From assembly GCA_023389855.1 (NCBI GenBank), contig JAEWDZ010000008.1, positions 4,151 to 68,150 on the forward strand: DNA of 64,000 nt, given 5' to 3'. The translations under genes were made by a program, and so were the position numbers. Position 1 is the first letter of the stretch, and every line of letters starts with the position of its first letter. This document shows, piece by piece, positions 26,012-35,706 of the stretch. Source of the stretch: Bacteroidota bacterium. Its GTDB lineage: Bacteria; Bacteroidota; Bacteroidia; Bacteroidales; Porphyromonadaceae. The notes under the pieces were generated by a model. The model searched no databases and was not told where the DNA came from. It saw nothing but the letters and a program-made list of their open reading frames with translations.

Positions 26012-26860
26012 TCAATTTTCGGGATATTCATAAAAACCTCGTCCAGATTTCCGGCCATACATATTGGCGCGTACCATCTTGCGTAGTAATGGATGTGGGC
26101 GATATTTATTTTCGCCAAACTCGGCCTGTAGGGTTTCCATGATTGCCAAACAAACATCCAGTCCAATAAAATCGGCAAGCTCCAGAGGACCCATAGGATG
26201 GTTGGCCCCCAGTTTCATGGCGGTATCGATCGCTTCTATAGAGGCTACGCCGTCGGCATATTCGGCAATAGCTTCATTGATCATAGGTATCAGCAGGCGA
26301 TTGACGATGAATCCTGGAGCTTCTTCGGCTTTGACGGGGCGTTTCTCCAAGGCTTCACAAAAAGAAAATACTTTCATAAGTACTTCCCCTGAAGTACGAG
26401 CACCACTAATCACTTCTACCAATTCCATATTGACTACAGGATTGAAGAAATGTAGACCGATTACTCTTTCCGGTTGAGAGGTGGCACTGGCTAGTTCAGT
26501 AATACTTAAAGAACTCGTGTTGGTGGCTATAACTGCGTTGGGTTTAGCTATACCATCTAAATTTTCCAAGAGTTTTTTCTTTTCTTCAATATTTTCGCTG
26601 ACAGCTTCTATTAGGATATCTGCATCCGATATATCGGCAAAGTCTAGAGTAGTTTTTATTTTTTGCAGATAGCCAGTAGCTGCAGATTGATCCATTTTTC
26701 TTTTTTCTACAAAACGGTTGAAGGTATTATTAATCCGCTTCATACAGAGGGCCAGCGACTCTCGGCTACGCCCTTTTATCGTGACCTCCATATTGTGAAG
26801 GGCTGCACACATAGCTATGCCTCGCCCCATGGTCCCATTACCGATAACTGCTAATTTCAT
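26012..26860 (-). CDS. 3-hydroxybutyryl-CoA dehydrogenase
   Basis: An NAD(P)-dependent 3-hydroxyacyl-CoA dehydrogenase of 282 residues. The N-terminal Rossmann loop is GNGTMGRGIA (about 7-16). The catalytic His lies in VIGLHFFNPV and the C-terminal dimer domain has GFIVNRLLIPMINEAI and NHPMGPLELADFIGLD. It would reduce acetoacetyl-CoA to 3-hydroxybutyryl-CoA, the step before crotonase and butyryl-CoA dehydrogenase, whose gene lies just upstream with etfBA. The length is that of the bacterial Hbd/PaaH type. A 156-nt gap with two hairpin-prone repeats separates it from etfA. Confidence 0.92.
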   Translation of the reverse strand: MKLAVIGNGTMGRGIAMCAALHNMEVTIKGRSRESLALCMKRINNTFNRFVEKRKMDQSAATGYLQKIKTTLDFADISDADILIEAVSENIEEKKKLLENLDGIAKPNAVIATNTSSLSITELASATSQPERVIGLHFFNPVVNMELVEVISGARTSGEVLMKVFSFCEALEKRPVKAEEAPGFIVNRLLIPMINEAIAEYADGVASIEAIDTAMKLGANHPMGPLELADFIGLDVCLAIMETLQAEFGENKYRPHPLLRKMVRANMYGRKSGRGFYEYPEN

Positions 26861-26883
26861 TTGTTCGTTATTAATTGTTTAAA

Positions 26884-26986
26884 GCCCCCCTCGCCATATT
26901 GGGAATACCAAGGCAGAGAGGGGCTGTACTATAATTAATTGATGGGTAGGCTTTGATCAGAAGCAAGCTATTCCTGTAAGCCTACC
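26884..26986 (-). terminator. Hairpins between etfA and the hydroxyacyl-CoA dehydrogenase gene
   Basis: Two inverted repeats: GGTAGGCTT (26945-26953) with AAGCCTACC (26978-26986), and a GC-rich pair around 26884-26893 / 26917-26926 with one mismatch. They may be a terminator or a processing site that separates etfA from the downstream gene. No strong U-tract. Confidence 0.4.
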
Positions 26987-27016
26987 AGAGCAAATGACAA
27001 AGATCTAGCTGTACGT

Positions 27017-28030
27017 TTATCCCTGTTTTTTTGCTCGGATTGATTTTATCTTTTCGGTCAGAAGTGGGAGTATCTTGTGCAGGTCTCCAACAAGACCAAG
27101 ATCGGCTACTTGGAAGATAGGTGCAAACTTATCTTTGTTGATAGCAACAATATAGTCAGACTCTTCCATACCAGCCAAGTGCTGGATAGCTCCAGAGATA
27201 CCACATGCGATATATACTTCGGGGCGAACAGTCTTTCCTGTTTGTCCTACCTGCCTATCGTGTGGCATGATACCATTGTCTACCATGGCACGAGAAGAAG
27301 ATACTTCGGCTCCGATGAGCTCTGCAAGTGCAGAAAGTTTTTTGAAACCATCACCTGTTCCTACGCCACGACCTCCTGATACCAAAATGTTGGATTCGGT
27401 AATGTCTACACGCGTTTTCTCTTCGATTTCACGACTAATGAGGCGTACACGGAATTTAGAAGGATCGAATGGCACTTCGATTTTTTCTACTTCTCCCTTG
27501 CGGGTGTCGTCGGCCTGTTTCCTTACCATTACACCGGGACGGACTGTAGACATTTGAGGTCTGTGTGCTTTACATATAATGGTGGCCATAAGGTTGCCGC
27601 CAAATGCAGGGCGCGTCATCAGCAGGTTGCGGTCGCCATCGATCTCCAATGAGGTACAATCGGCGGTAAGACCGGTACGAAGACGAGCAGAAAGACGTGG
27701 TCCTAAATCTCGACCGATAGTGGTAGCACCGATCAGTACGATCTCTGGTTTACGTTCATTGAGAATATGAGTTATTGCTTGCGCGTAAGGCTCTGTAGTA
27801 TAATCCTTGAGGTATTCGTGCTCTACTACGATCACCTTGTCTGCACCAGCCGCAATAAGTTCTTGGCTGAGGCCTTCAACTTTGTCTCCAAGCAAGATCG
27901 CAGTAACCTTTTCTCCGATTCCTTCAGCGAGCTCAGATGCTTTTCCTAGCAGTTCGAAGGCTACATTTTGTATTTTACCTTGGCGTTGCTCAGCGAAGAC
28001 AAAAACGCCTTTATATTGTGTCATGTCCAT
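27017..28030 (-). CDS. etfA: Electron transfer flavoprotein, alpha subunit
   Basis: EtfA binds FAD and, with EtfB, passes electrons to or from acyl-CoA dehydrogenase. The 337-residue product has an N-terminal alpha/beta domain and the C-terminal FAD domain with SGGRGVGTGDGF, SSRAMVDNGIMPHDRQVGQTGKTV and GISGAIQHLAGM. The ATG at 28030 (MDMTQYKG) lies 4 nt from the etfB stop; the ATG two codons later is equally possible, and the frame upstream overlaps etfB. In the order bcd-etfB-etfA, as in butyrate-forming anaerobes. Confidence 0.94.
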   Translation of the reverse strand: MDMTQYKGVFVFAEQRQGKIQNVAFELLGKASELAEGIGEKVTAILLGDKVEGLSQELIAAGADKVIVVEHEYLKDYTTEPYAQAITHILNERKPEIVLIGATTIGRDLGPRLSARLRTGLTADCTSLEIDGDRNLLMTRPAFGGNLMATIICKAHRPQMSTVRPGVMVRKQADDTRKGEVEKIEVPFDPSKFRVRLISREIEEKTRVDITESNILVSGGRGVGTGDGFKKLSALAELIGAEVSSSRAMVDNGIMPHDRQVGQTGKTVRPEVYIACGISGAIQHLAGMEESDYIVAINKDKFAPIFQVADLGLVGDLHKILPLLTEKIKSIRAKKQG

Positions 28031-28034
28031 AATA

Positions 28035-28823
28035 TCAAATGATAAATCTTTCACTGAGTTTTGCAATAATAATGTCTACTGCCTCTTCGGGAGTAATATC
28101 ATCGTGAAGAGTTCCCATTGCTTTTGCACCTTTGGTGAAGCTCTTTTTCACACTTGTGGGAGAGCCCTTGAGTCCAAGCTTTTCAGGGTCATTCTCAAAA
28201 CTGTCGGCATTGAGGGTAATGATCTCTTTGTCGTAAGCCTCCATAATTCCACTTACGCTCATATAGCGAGGTTGGTAAGCTGATGCAAGGAATGTAAGCA
28301 TGCAGGGAAGTTCTACTTCGAGATTTTCATGGCCGTCTTCGATATTGCGACGTACTTGCAGTAGTTTATTGCCATCGAATTTGACATCCTCTACGTAAGT
28401 GATCTGAGGTAGGTCTAGCTGCTCCGCAATCTGAGGACCTACCTGTGCAGTATCGCCATCGATCGCCTGACGACCGGCAAAGATGAGATCATATTCGAGA
28501 CTCTTGATAGCTTGAGAAAGTGTATAGCTGGTAGCTAAGGTATCGGCACCACCAAAGCGTCTGTCTGTCACTAGGATGCCCTTGTCTACACCCATGGCGA
28601 AAGCTTCGCGAAGGATAGCTGTAGCCTGGGGCGGACCCATAGTAATAGCCGTAACTTCAGCACCATATATATCCTTGAAGAGAAGCGCTTGCTCAAGAGC
28701 GCCTTTATCATCCGGGTTCATAATACTGGGTACCCCATCACGAATGAGGGTCCCTTTTACGGGATCAAGCTTGATCTCTGTAGTATCGGGTACTTGCTTA
28801 ATGCAAACTATTATTTTCAACAT
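28035..28823 (-). CDS. etfB: Electron transfer flavoprotein, beta subunit
   Basis: EtfB pairs with EtfA; in bifurcating systems of anaerobes it binds a second FAD. The 262-residue product starts MLKIIVCIKQVPDT and contains DKGALEQAL, TDRRFGGADTLATSYTLSQAI and the signature AGRQAIDGDTAQVGPQIAE. It lies between bcd (24 nt) and etfA (4 nt). Bifurcation with NADH and ferredoxin is plausible for a butyrate producer but cannot be read from the sequence alone. Confidence 0.95.
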   Translation of the reverse strand: MLKIIVCIKQVPDTTEIKLDPVKGTLIRDGVPSIMNPDDKGALEQALLFKDIYGAEVTAITMGPPQATAILREAFAMGVDKGILVTDRRFGGADTLATSYTLSQAIKSLEYDLIFAGRQAIDGDTAQVGPQIAEQLDLPQITYVEDVKFDGNKLLQVRRNIEDGHENLEVELPCMLTFLASAYQPRYMSVSGIMEAYDKEIITLNADSFENDPEKLGLKGSPTSVKKSFTKGAKAMGTLHDDITPEEAVDIIIAKLSERFII

Positions 28824-28847
28824 AGCGTATTGTTAGTGCTCTACGAC

Positions 28848-29987
28848 TTATTTAAAAAGTTTACCGGCTATAACCATACGTTGTACTTCACTGGTACCTT
28901 CGTATATTTCGGTGATTTTAGCGTCTCGCATCATTCGCTCTACGGGGTATTCGCGAGTATAGCCGTAGCCTCCATGGTATTGGACTGCTTTAGTGGTTAC
29001 GAACATGGCTGTTTCCGCAGCAAACAATTTGGCTTCAGCAGAGGCCATAGTATAGTCTTGGCCAGCATCTTTGAGCGATGAGGCGCGGCGCACCAATAAG
29101 CGTGCAGCGTCTACACGCACCTGCATATCAGCCATTTGGAATTGTGTGTTTTGGAACTGAGAGAGGCTGCGCCCAAATTGCTTGCGTTCCTTGGTGTACT
29201 TTATGGTTTCATCCATAGCTCCCTGAGCGATACCAAGAGCCTGAGAGGCAATTCCTACACGACCTCCATCAAGAGTCTTCATCGCGATTTTGAAGCCTTG
29301 CCCTTCGCGTCCTAACAGATTTTCCTTAGGTACGATGCAATTCTCGAGTACGAGCTCGCAAGTAGCAGAGCCACGAATACCCATTTTTAATTCTTTCTTA
29401 CCAACGCTGAAGCCTGGGAAATCCTTTTCTACGATGAATGCTGATATGCCGTGCGTACCTTTACTTTTGTCGGTCATCGCAAAAATGATATAGACATGCG
29501 CATACTCGGCATTGGTAATGAAGATCTTATTACCATTGAGTACGTAGTGATCGCCATCGAGTACAGCAAATGTTTGCTGGCCTGCAGCATCGGTACCTGC
29601 ATTAGGTTCAGTAAGACCGAATGCTCCGATCCATTCTCCGGAAGCGAGCTTGGGAAGATATTTTTTCTTCTGTTCTTCGGAGCCGTTTTCCAAAATTGGC
29701 ATACAGCAGAGAGACGTATGGGCTGAAACTACAACCCCTGTAGTAGCGCATACACGGCTTAGCTCTTCTACGCACATACTATAGATAAGATTGGTAGAGC
29801 CTGCACCACCATATTCACGAGGAATGGGTATGCCCATAATGCCGAGCTTAGACATCTTTTTCACTGTCTCGAGGGGGAACCGCTCTTGCTCGTCTATTTC
29901 AGCCGCCAAAGGCTTCACTTCTTTTTCTGCAAACTCACGAATCATTTGCAAAAAGAGAAGCTCTTGTGGAGTGTGGGAAAAATCCAT
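28848..29987 (-). CDS. bcd: Acyl-CoA dehydrogenase (probable butyryl-CoA dehydrogenase)
   Basis: An FAD enzyme of 379 residues that would reduce crotonyl-CoA to butyryl-CoA with electrons from Etf. Family segments are PREYGGAGS, AFGLTEPNAGTDA (about 124-136), the KELKMGIRGSATCELVLENC substrate region, and the C-terminal QYHGGYGYTREYPVERMMRD with the catalytic Glu in ITEIYEGTSEVQRMVIA. It is the first gene of bcd-etfB-etfA and has a promoter match 140 nt upstream. Short-chain preference is inferred from the gene context rather than from the sequence. Confidence 0.93.
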   Translation of the reverse strand: MDFSHTPQELLFLQMIREFAEKEVKPLAAEIDEQERFPLETVKKMSKLGIMGIPIPREYGGAGSTNLIYSMCVEELSRVCATTGVVVSAHTSLCCMPILENGSEEQKKKYLPKLASGEWIGAFGLTEPNAGTDAAGQQTFAVLDGDHYVLNGNKIFITNAEYAHVYIIFAMTDKSKGTHGISAFIVEKDFPGFSVGKKELKMGIRGSATCELVLENCIVPKENLLGREGQGFKIAMKTLDGGRVGIASQALGIAQGAMDETIKYTKERKQFGRSLSQFQNTQFQMADMQVRVDAARLLVRRASSLKDAGQDYTMASAEAKLFAAETAMFVTTKAVQYHGGYGYTREYPVERMMRDAKITEIYEGTSEVQRMVIAGKLFK

Positions 29988-30133
29988 AATTATTTTTTAT
30001 CTCGTTGTCTTATAGTCAATTTCTTTTCTACCAAGGTCGCATTATCCATGACAAAAATACTATCCGTACCATAAGGAAAGATAGCACTTTTTGCATGAGA
30101 GGGCAATGAACCCCTCGTAGTTATTTCTGCTGG

Positions 30134-30164
30134 CAAAGATAATACATTTTTTTTGAATGACAAT
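30134..30164 (-). promoter_or_regulatory. Promoter of bcd-etfB-etfA
   Basis: Minus-strand ATTG (30161-30164), 19 nt, TATCTTTG (30134-30141). Leader to bcd is about 140 nt. Confidence 0.55.
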
Positions 30165-30390
30165 ATTTATCAAGCCATTAATTTTTGTTTATAAGAGCGA
30201 TCTATTTCGATGTTTTTCCCCTCTTTTTCACTTAAAAATGCTTTTCTTTTTCTAGCATTTTTTACAATATCTATTATCCTTTTCAATGGTTCATTCTATT
30301 CGCTGTTTGGCCATCGGATTCCATGGTCCTCATTCTTTTCTGGCAACCTATCTTCTTTCATAAGATCTTTTTTATCCCCTATAATAAGAT

Positions 30391-30420
30391 GAGCAGCACC
30401 CAAAAGATTGGGTACTGCTC
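30391..30420 (-). terminator. Terminator after SusCD operon
   Basis: A 12-bp stem (30391-30402 with 30409-30420, one mismatch) and a 6-nt loop, 28 nt after the SusD stop on the minus strand, followed by a partly U-rich tail. Confidence 0.6.
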
Positions 30421-30448
30421 TCTGATTTAATAATTTGTAAGTAACTGA

Positions 30449-32068
30449 TTAATTCCAGTTTTTGTGGGCTTTGAGGTTAGGGTTATTCTCAAGGTCTAAT
30501 CTTGGGAATTCCCATATAAACATCTGGTCTCCAGCTTGTTTTTCGAGGTCGCGCCCAGCTTCTGGGAACATCGATCCTACCTTCAAAGCAGGAGCGAGTT
30601 TCTCTACTTCTTGTTGCACTTCGCCGCGTTTCATGTTTTCGCCCCAACGAACGATGTCGTTGAATCGCCATCCTTCACCTACAAGCTCACGTACACGTTC
30701 ATTTCTGATCTCCTTAATCAAGACTGCTGGATCTGAGTAGAGATCCGGCTCGAAGGTGATACCACGTGAAGTCTGTAGTTTGTCAAGAGCTTCAATTGCA
30801 CCAGCCATATCGCCGAGATTGTAGCATGCTTCGGCATAGATGAGGTAGGCTTCTGCTGCGTTGAAGAGGTGAACTCCGAAGCTCCATTCATCAATGTTAG
30901 GATCTTTGTCCAGTGCTTTGTTTCCAGCAAACTTCATGATGGCCCAGTAAGCGATACCTTGTGCAGCGAGACCTTCCAAGTAGAGGTCATGTAGTTTTAT
31001 GTAGCATTCCTTGCGGAGGTCTTCTTCCTGATAAAGATCGATTACCCATTTCTCAAGCATAACGCTTGGCATATACAAACGTATTTTCTTCATTGTTGGA
31101 TCTGTGGGGTCGTCGCTTGCATAGGTCTGAGTCCAGCTAGCGCCAAAAATTTCAGATGCAGTTGTTTTCCCTATTTGAGGCGTTGTATAGAGACGAACAA
31201 CGATCTCATCACTGTCTTCAGTTCGCCATATCTTGTTGAGGAGTTCGATGTCTTTGCTACGATCACCAGTCAGTGCTGTCAGAGGATAGTTGTCCATAAC
31301 CTTTCTAGCAGCTTCTTTAGCTACTGGCCAGTTTTGAGAGGTCAACGCAGCACGAGCCTTCATGGCGTAAGCATAGTCACGATTGATGTATATAGAGGGC
31401 TTTACCTCTTTGTTTGCATCCTGAGGAATTGCTTCAATCCCCTCATCGAGATCCTTCATGATCTGTGCATATACTTGTGCGCGAGTAGCTTTTTCAGCCT
31501 TAGAGTTGGTCAGCGGATCGTAATTGGTGATTAGAATGATACCATTCTGTTCATTATTGTCCGTAGTCCCGTCCCAAGGCTTAGAGAAGCGCATGATTAG
31601 ACGCCAGTGTCCAAGGGCGCGAATCACTTTCAACTCACCCATATACTGCTTGATAAGCGCTTTGTCGTTGTCGGTGAGTGATAGATTAGGATTGTCGAGC
31701 ATCTCTTGAGCACGCATCAGGAAGTAGTTGGCCTGCATCACCACCTTATAGTAGGATCCATAGTAGCTGGTAATGAAGTCATGATTAGCCATCCTCTGTC
31801 TTTGCCATGCGTAAATAGGTAGGATCGTATTGTTGTCCCATATGTTGACATGGTAGAGGTCTCCCTGGTAATCGGAGTAGTTAAGTTTGTTAGGTGTTTC
31901 AACACCACGGAGCAACATATATACCGCATCGCGGTTCATTTGTATGTCGGCGAGAGTCTCGAATGGCTTTTGCAGAGGTGTTGCTTTAGGTTCACGAGTA
32001 ATATTACATGAACTGAAACTGACTGCAACAAGAGCCATTGCCAACAGTATGTATGATATTTTTTTCAT
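30449..32068 (-). CDS. SusD/RagB-family outer-membrane nutrient-binding lipoprotein
   Basis: A 539-residue surface lipoprotein that acts as lid of the SusC-type transporter encoded just before it. The signal peptide ends with a lipobox (SFSSC, C20). The TPR-like SusD N-terminal domain contains AEAYLIYAEACYNLGDMAGAIEALDKLQTSRG and the C-terminal region has RNERVRELVGEGWRFNDIVRWG, both typical. In Porphyromonas the RagAB pair imports peptides; this pair could do the same, but the ligand is not predictable. It follows the SusC gene by 28 nt and ends the operon. Confidence 0.92.
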   Translation of the reverse strand: MKKISYILLAMALVAVSFSSCNITREPKATPLQKPFETLADIQMNRDAVYMLLRGVETPNKLNYSDYQGDLYHVNIWDNNTILPIYAWQRQRMANHDFITSYYGSYYKVVMQANYFLMRAQEMLDNPNLSLTDNDKALIKQYMGELKVIRALGHWRLIMRFSKPWDGTTDNNEQNGIILITNYDPLTNSKAEKATRAQVYAQIMKDLDEGIEAIPQDANKEVKPSIYINRDYAYAMKARAALTSQNWPVAKEAARKVMDNYPLTALTGDRSKDIELLNKIWRTEDSDEIVVRLYTTPQIGKTTASEIFGASWTQTYASDDPTDPTMKKIRLYMPSVMLEKWVIDLYQEEDLRKECYIKLHDLYLEGLAAQGIAYWAIMKFAGNKALDKDPNIDEWSFGVHLFNAAEAYLIYAEACYNLGDMAGAIEALDKLQTSRGITFEPDLYSDPAVLIKEIRNERVRELVGEGWRFNDIVRWGENMKRGEVQQEVEKLAPALKVGSMFPEAGRDLEKQAGDQMFIWEFPRLDLENNPNLKAHKNWN

Positions 32069-32096
32069 ATTATCAGATCTGATACTGAGGGTCTAT

Positions 32097-35000
32097 TTAA
32101 AATGTCAGTTGGATACCACCTACAAACTGTTGTGTGGCAGGGAATTTATTGAGAGTTGTACCACCTTGAGATGATTCAGGGTCAAAGCCATTGAATGACT
32201 TGTGTACGACTGTAAGGAGGTTTCGACCAGTGAAGTATACTTTCACTCCATTGATACCTGTCCATTTCTTTGAAATAGACTGTGGCAGAGTATAGCTAAG
32301 AGTGATGTTTTTCAGACGAAGATAAGAGGTGTTTTCTATGAGACGGTCGTCGAATGACATCGTTTCATTGAATAGTGAAGCGGTTGCGCCCTCTGTATTG
32401 TTTTTTGTCCATTCGCCCAAGAGTTTCTTTGAGCGGTTGAGCTGCATAAATCCACGGGTATTGTTTTCAAGGAAGAAACGGTCGTTGTTCAGTGTATATG
32501 CACCTACGCTAAAGCTCCAGTCCATAACGAGAGAGAGCTGTTTTTTGAAGGTCGCACCAAGTGAGAAACCACCATTGAAAGGAGGATCAAATACGTAACC
32601 TTCCAGCGGCTGACGAAGAGATTCGCTAAATTCGGAAGTTACATCGTTGGTGCCAGGAATGTACCACAACTGCTTACCTGTGGATTGTTCGTAACCTGCA
32701 AACTTAGCAATATTCATTGTAATAGGTTTGCCTACGCGGTATATCGCATTAGCTACAGCCCAACCTTCTGCGTTGGTTAGGTCACTGAAGAGCTTGTCGA
32801 CACGTTGCCAGTTGTAGTTCATCGTCGTACGGAAGAAACAGTCAAAGTCATCAGTCTTGAGGAAGTTGTATTCAAACTCAAAGTCGATACCTTGGTTGGT
32901 CATAGCACCGATGTTTTCCCAGCGGCTTGTATAACCTGTAGAGTAGGGCAGAGGTACATCCATAAGCATGTTGGATGTCTTACGGTGGTAGTATGATAGG
33001 TTGAGCATGAGGCGATCTTTGAAGAGACCCAAATCAACGCCTGTTGAGAGCATACCTTGCTTTTCCCATCCGAGGTCTTCGTTACCGATAGTCGTTACAC
33101 CGAATCCGAGTTTATTGGTATAGAAACCATATCCTGTAAGAGCTTCAGAAGCATAGAGAGGTATAGCAGAGTTACCTTGTGTACCGTAGTTAGCTTTTAC
33201 GCGAAGCGATGAGATAAGGTCATGATCGCGGAGAAGATGGTTGTGAACATCATACAACGCACCAATAGAGAAGAAGGTCGCACCTTGGTGATTTTTACCA
33301 AAGCGTGAGCTACGGTCGTGACGAAGGGTTACATCAGCTGCAACGTAATCGTCGAAAGAGTAGTTTACACGACTAAAGAAAGAGAGGTAAGCATATTCAG
33401 TTTCTGATTCAGAGGGAGCTCCGAGGTAGTTTCCACGCTGACCCATTTGAAGGAACATGAACTCATCACTGAGCATACCTCTGGCAGAAGCACTGAAACC
33501 ATCGTAGTGATAGTCTACAAATTCATGACCGAGTAGGAATGTTAGTTTGTTGAGATCATTTACATTCCATTTGTACTCAGCTGTATTTGTCCAGGTCATT
33601 GTGTAGTCATTACCGAAGGCACGCAATGCAGATCCAAGACCGTTGGCATCAGGATGTCGGGGTGAGAAGCGTGTAGTTTCGTTGTCTACATTAAATTCTG
33701 CACCGAGCTGAGTCTTGAGTGTAAGACCTTCGATGGGGCTAGATTCGGCATATCCCGAAGCATTCAAACGGTAGGTGTGGTACTTCGTTTTTTCGAACTG
33801 ATTCTTATACTGAGGAAGGAAGAATACACCGTCTCCAGTAGGATATTCACGATGTACGCGGACGCCTTCTACGAGTTCTTTTGTATTGAGACTACCATCT
33901 TGGTTACGTTTGTATGGTGAGTAGAAACGTGGCATTACCAACGCTCCAAAAGTACCGGCATTTACGTATGGCTTTCCGAAGCCAGAAGCCGAAAGTTGGT
34001 CAATGATACCACCTGAAATATTCATACCTACACGCAGCCATTCTTTAACGCGAGCGTCGAAGCTAGAGCGAAGGTTGAATTTTTGATACTTAGATGTCTC
34101 TGCAGAGATCCCTTCTTGAGAGAAGTAACCACCGGAAACAAAGTAGCTGATGTTATCGCTACCACCGGTGATAGACATATCTACCTGATAGGTGGGTGCA
34201 AGTTTACCCATGTATATCTTCAACCAGTCTGTATCACCATTCACAGTAGCACTTTTACCATCTTCAGCTATAACGCCATTGAAAGAAGTACCTTTTAAAC
34301 CTGCTAGGTATGAGGCTCTTGCTTTGTCGTCTTTTTGGTGACGAAGGATGTAATCAAGATGCTCCTGTCCGGTCATCAATTGCTTCATAGGACGATCGCT
34401 GATGAGCTTAGATACGCCGTAGAGCGCACTTACATTGATTGCACCATCTTGGTTGCGTTTCCCTTTTTTCGTAGTAATTACGATAACACCGTTAGCCGCA
34501 CGTGCCCCGTAGATAGAGGTAGAAGAGGCATCCTTCAGTACGGTGAAGGTTTCGATGTCGTTTTGGTTCATTGCCATCACGATTGCTGCAGAGGTTTGCA
34601 CGCCGTCCACAATATAGAGAGGAGAGCTACTAGCACCCAGAGAAGCGACACCGTGAATATTTACACTGGCTACTGCGTTGGGGTCCCCGGAGGCTGTGGT
34701 TACGTTCATCCCTGAAACCTGTCCTTGGAGAGCATCCATCACGTTTGCTACGGGCTTGTTTTCAAGTTTTTCGCTGGAAACGCGAGCTACAGAACCTGTA
34801 ACAGTACCCACCTTCTGACCTGTACCGTAGCCGACAACGACAACCGCGTCGAGCATTTCCTGATCAGGGCTCATAGTCACATGCATTTCGGGCTTGATGT
34901 CCAGCACAAGGTCTTTCATACCAATAGAAGAGAACTTGAGCTGCTTAGCCGATTCGGGAACAGATAGTGTAAATTCACCATCAATGTTGGTAGCTACACC

Positions 35001-35159
35001 GATATTGGTATTGCCAACCACCACGACGTTTACACCAATAAGGGGCAGGTTATCTTCACTTGATATAACCGTACCCTTCACTGTCCTATTCTGGGCTGTA
35101 GCCCAACCTAAGCCTGCGAATAGGCATAGGAGGAATAGCGTCAATCTTTTCATAGACAT
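32097..35159 (-). CDS. SusC/RagA-family TonB-dependent transporter
   Basis: A 1020-residue outer-membrane transporter. After the signal peptide (about 1-23) comes a carboxypeptidase-like domain (RTVKGTVISSEDNLPLIGVNV, about 25-100), the SusC TonB-box region DAVVVVGYGTG (about 104-114), the plug with VYNIVDG-like PLYIVDGVQ and GARAANGVIVITTKKGK, then the barrel ending in ...GIQLTF. It pairs with the SusD lipoprotein 28 nt downstream. Length is near that of RagA. No anti-sigma/sigma pair lies beside it, so regulation is probably through its own promoter and long leader. Confidence 0.93.
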   Translation of the reverse strand: MSMKRLTLFLLCLFAGLGWATAQNRTVKGTVISSEDNLPLIGVNVVVVGNTNIGVATNIDGEFTLSVPESAKQLKFSSIGMKDLVLDIKPEMHVTMSPDQEMLDAVVVVGYGTGQKVGTVTGSVARVSSEKLENKPVANVMDALQGQVSGMNVTTASGDPNAVASVNIHGVASLGASSSPLYIVDGVQTSAAIVMAMNQNDIETFTVLKDASSTSIYGARAANGVIVITTKKGKRNQDGAINVSALYGVSKLISDRPMKQLMTGQEHLDYILRHQKDDKARASYLAGLKGTSFNGVIAEDGKSATVNGDTDWLKIYMGKLAPTYQVDMSITGGSDNISYFVSGGYFSQEGISAETSKYQKFNLRSSFDARVKEWLRVGMNISGGIIDQLSASGFGKPYVNAGTFGALVMPRFYSPYKRNQDGSLNTKELVEGVRVHREYPTGDGVFFLPQYKNQFEKTKYHTYRLNASGYAESSPIEGLTLKTQLGAEFNVDNETTRFSPRHPDANGLGSALRAFGNDYTMTWTNTAEYKWNVNDLNKLTFLLGHEFVDYHYDGFSASARGMLSDEFMFLQMGQRGNYLGAPSESETEYAYLSFFSRVNYSFDDYVAADVTLRHDRSSRFGKNHQGATFFSIGALYDVHNHLLRDHDLISSLRVKANYGTQGNSAIPLYASEALTGYGFYTNKLGFGVTTIGNEDLGWEKQGMLSTGVDLGLFKDRLMLNLSYYHRKTSNMLMDVPLPYSTGYTSRWENIGAMTNQGIDFEFEYNFLKTDDFDCFFRTTMNYNWQRVDKLFSDLTNAEGWAVANAIYRVGKPITMNIAKFAGYEQSTGKQLWYIPGTNDVTSEFSESLRQPLEGYVFDPPFNGGFSLGATFKKQLSLVMDWSFSVGAYTLNNDRFFLENNTRGFMQLNRSKKLLGEWTKNNTEGATASLFNETMSFDDRLIENTSYLRLKNITLSYTLPQSISKKWTGINGVKVYFTGRNLLTVVHKSFNGFDPESSQGGTTLNKFPATQQFVGGIQLTF

Positions 35160-35706
35160 TTTTAGATTTAGATAATGGTGTTGTTATATTGTACTTTAAG
35201 TTTTACGGTAGTAATGTTTCCTTATTATGTTTGCTGTTCTGTTTATTTATTTATTCTTATTGATCCACTTTTATTCATCAGTGTCTATTCATCTGCTGCG
35301 TTGCCAATGAGTGAAACGTAATGTTGCAATATCACAACCAGACAGGACAACGGTGTCCCGACTCGTCAGTTATAGGTTTTATAGATACATTCCTTTTTCA
35401 CTTCGGAGAGGGAGTCATACCACCATTATACTACCCAGTAGTATGACGCGCCAAAACATCGATATATGCTGTATGGCGCTTTTTTGGTTGTTAGGAGGCT
35501 GCTCGGCATACCTAATTTTAATGTGTTTAGGTACATTTACACCTTCTTTTTTCTCATACTCTCCGTTTTCGCAAAGGTAACATTTTTTTTTGAAATGACA
35601 ATGATCAGACTCTTTTTTTTTATCTCTTTGAAAAGTGTTGCAAAATGTCGTATTTTACCCCTCGTTATTAGACGAAAAGATAGATTGTTTTTACTAAATA
35701 CTAGTA
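35160..35706 (-). other. Long leader of the SusCD operon
   Basis: This 547-nt stretch has no convincing gene. If the promoter at 35572-35602 is used, about 400 nt precede the susC start. It contains small inverted repeats, such as GGACA/TGTCC at 35345-35358 with a 4-nt loop and ACCTAA/TTAGGT around 35510-35532. Untranslated regulation or an embedded small RNA is possible. The 35603-35706 end holds only the tail of lpxH downstream sequence. Confidence 0.45.
35572..35602 (-). promoter_or_regulatory. Promoter of the SusCD operon
   Basis: Minus-strand ATTG (35599-35602), 19 nt, TACCTTTG (35572-35579), a close consensus match. No nearer promoter was seen before susC. Confidence 0.55.

Larger units (their letters stand above)
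29988..30448. other. 461-nt intergenic region
   Basis: Holds the bcd leader and promoter on one side and the SusCD terminator on the other. A 60-codon frame on the plus strand at about 30209-30392 is Phe/Ser-rich with no family features and is most likely noncoding. Otherwise no gene is seen. Confidence 0.6.

Noticed and set aside
30209..30392. 60-codon plus-strand frame with Phe-rich hydrophobic sequence
   Set aside because: No homology signals, no promoter, and it overlaps the SusCD terminator region.
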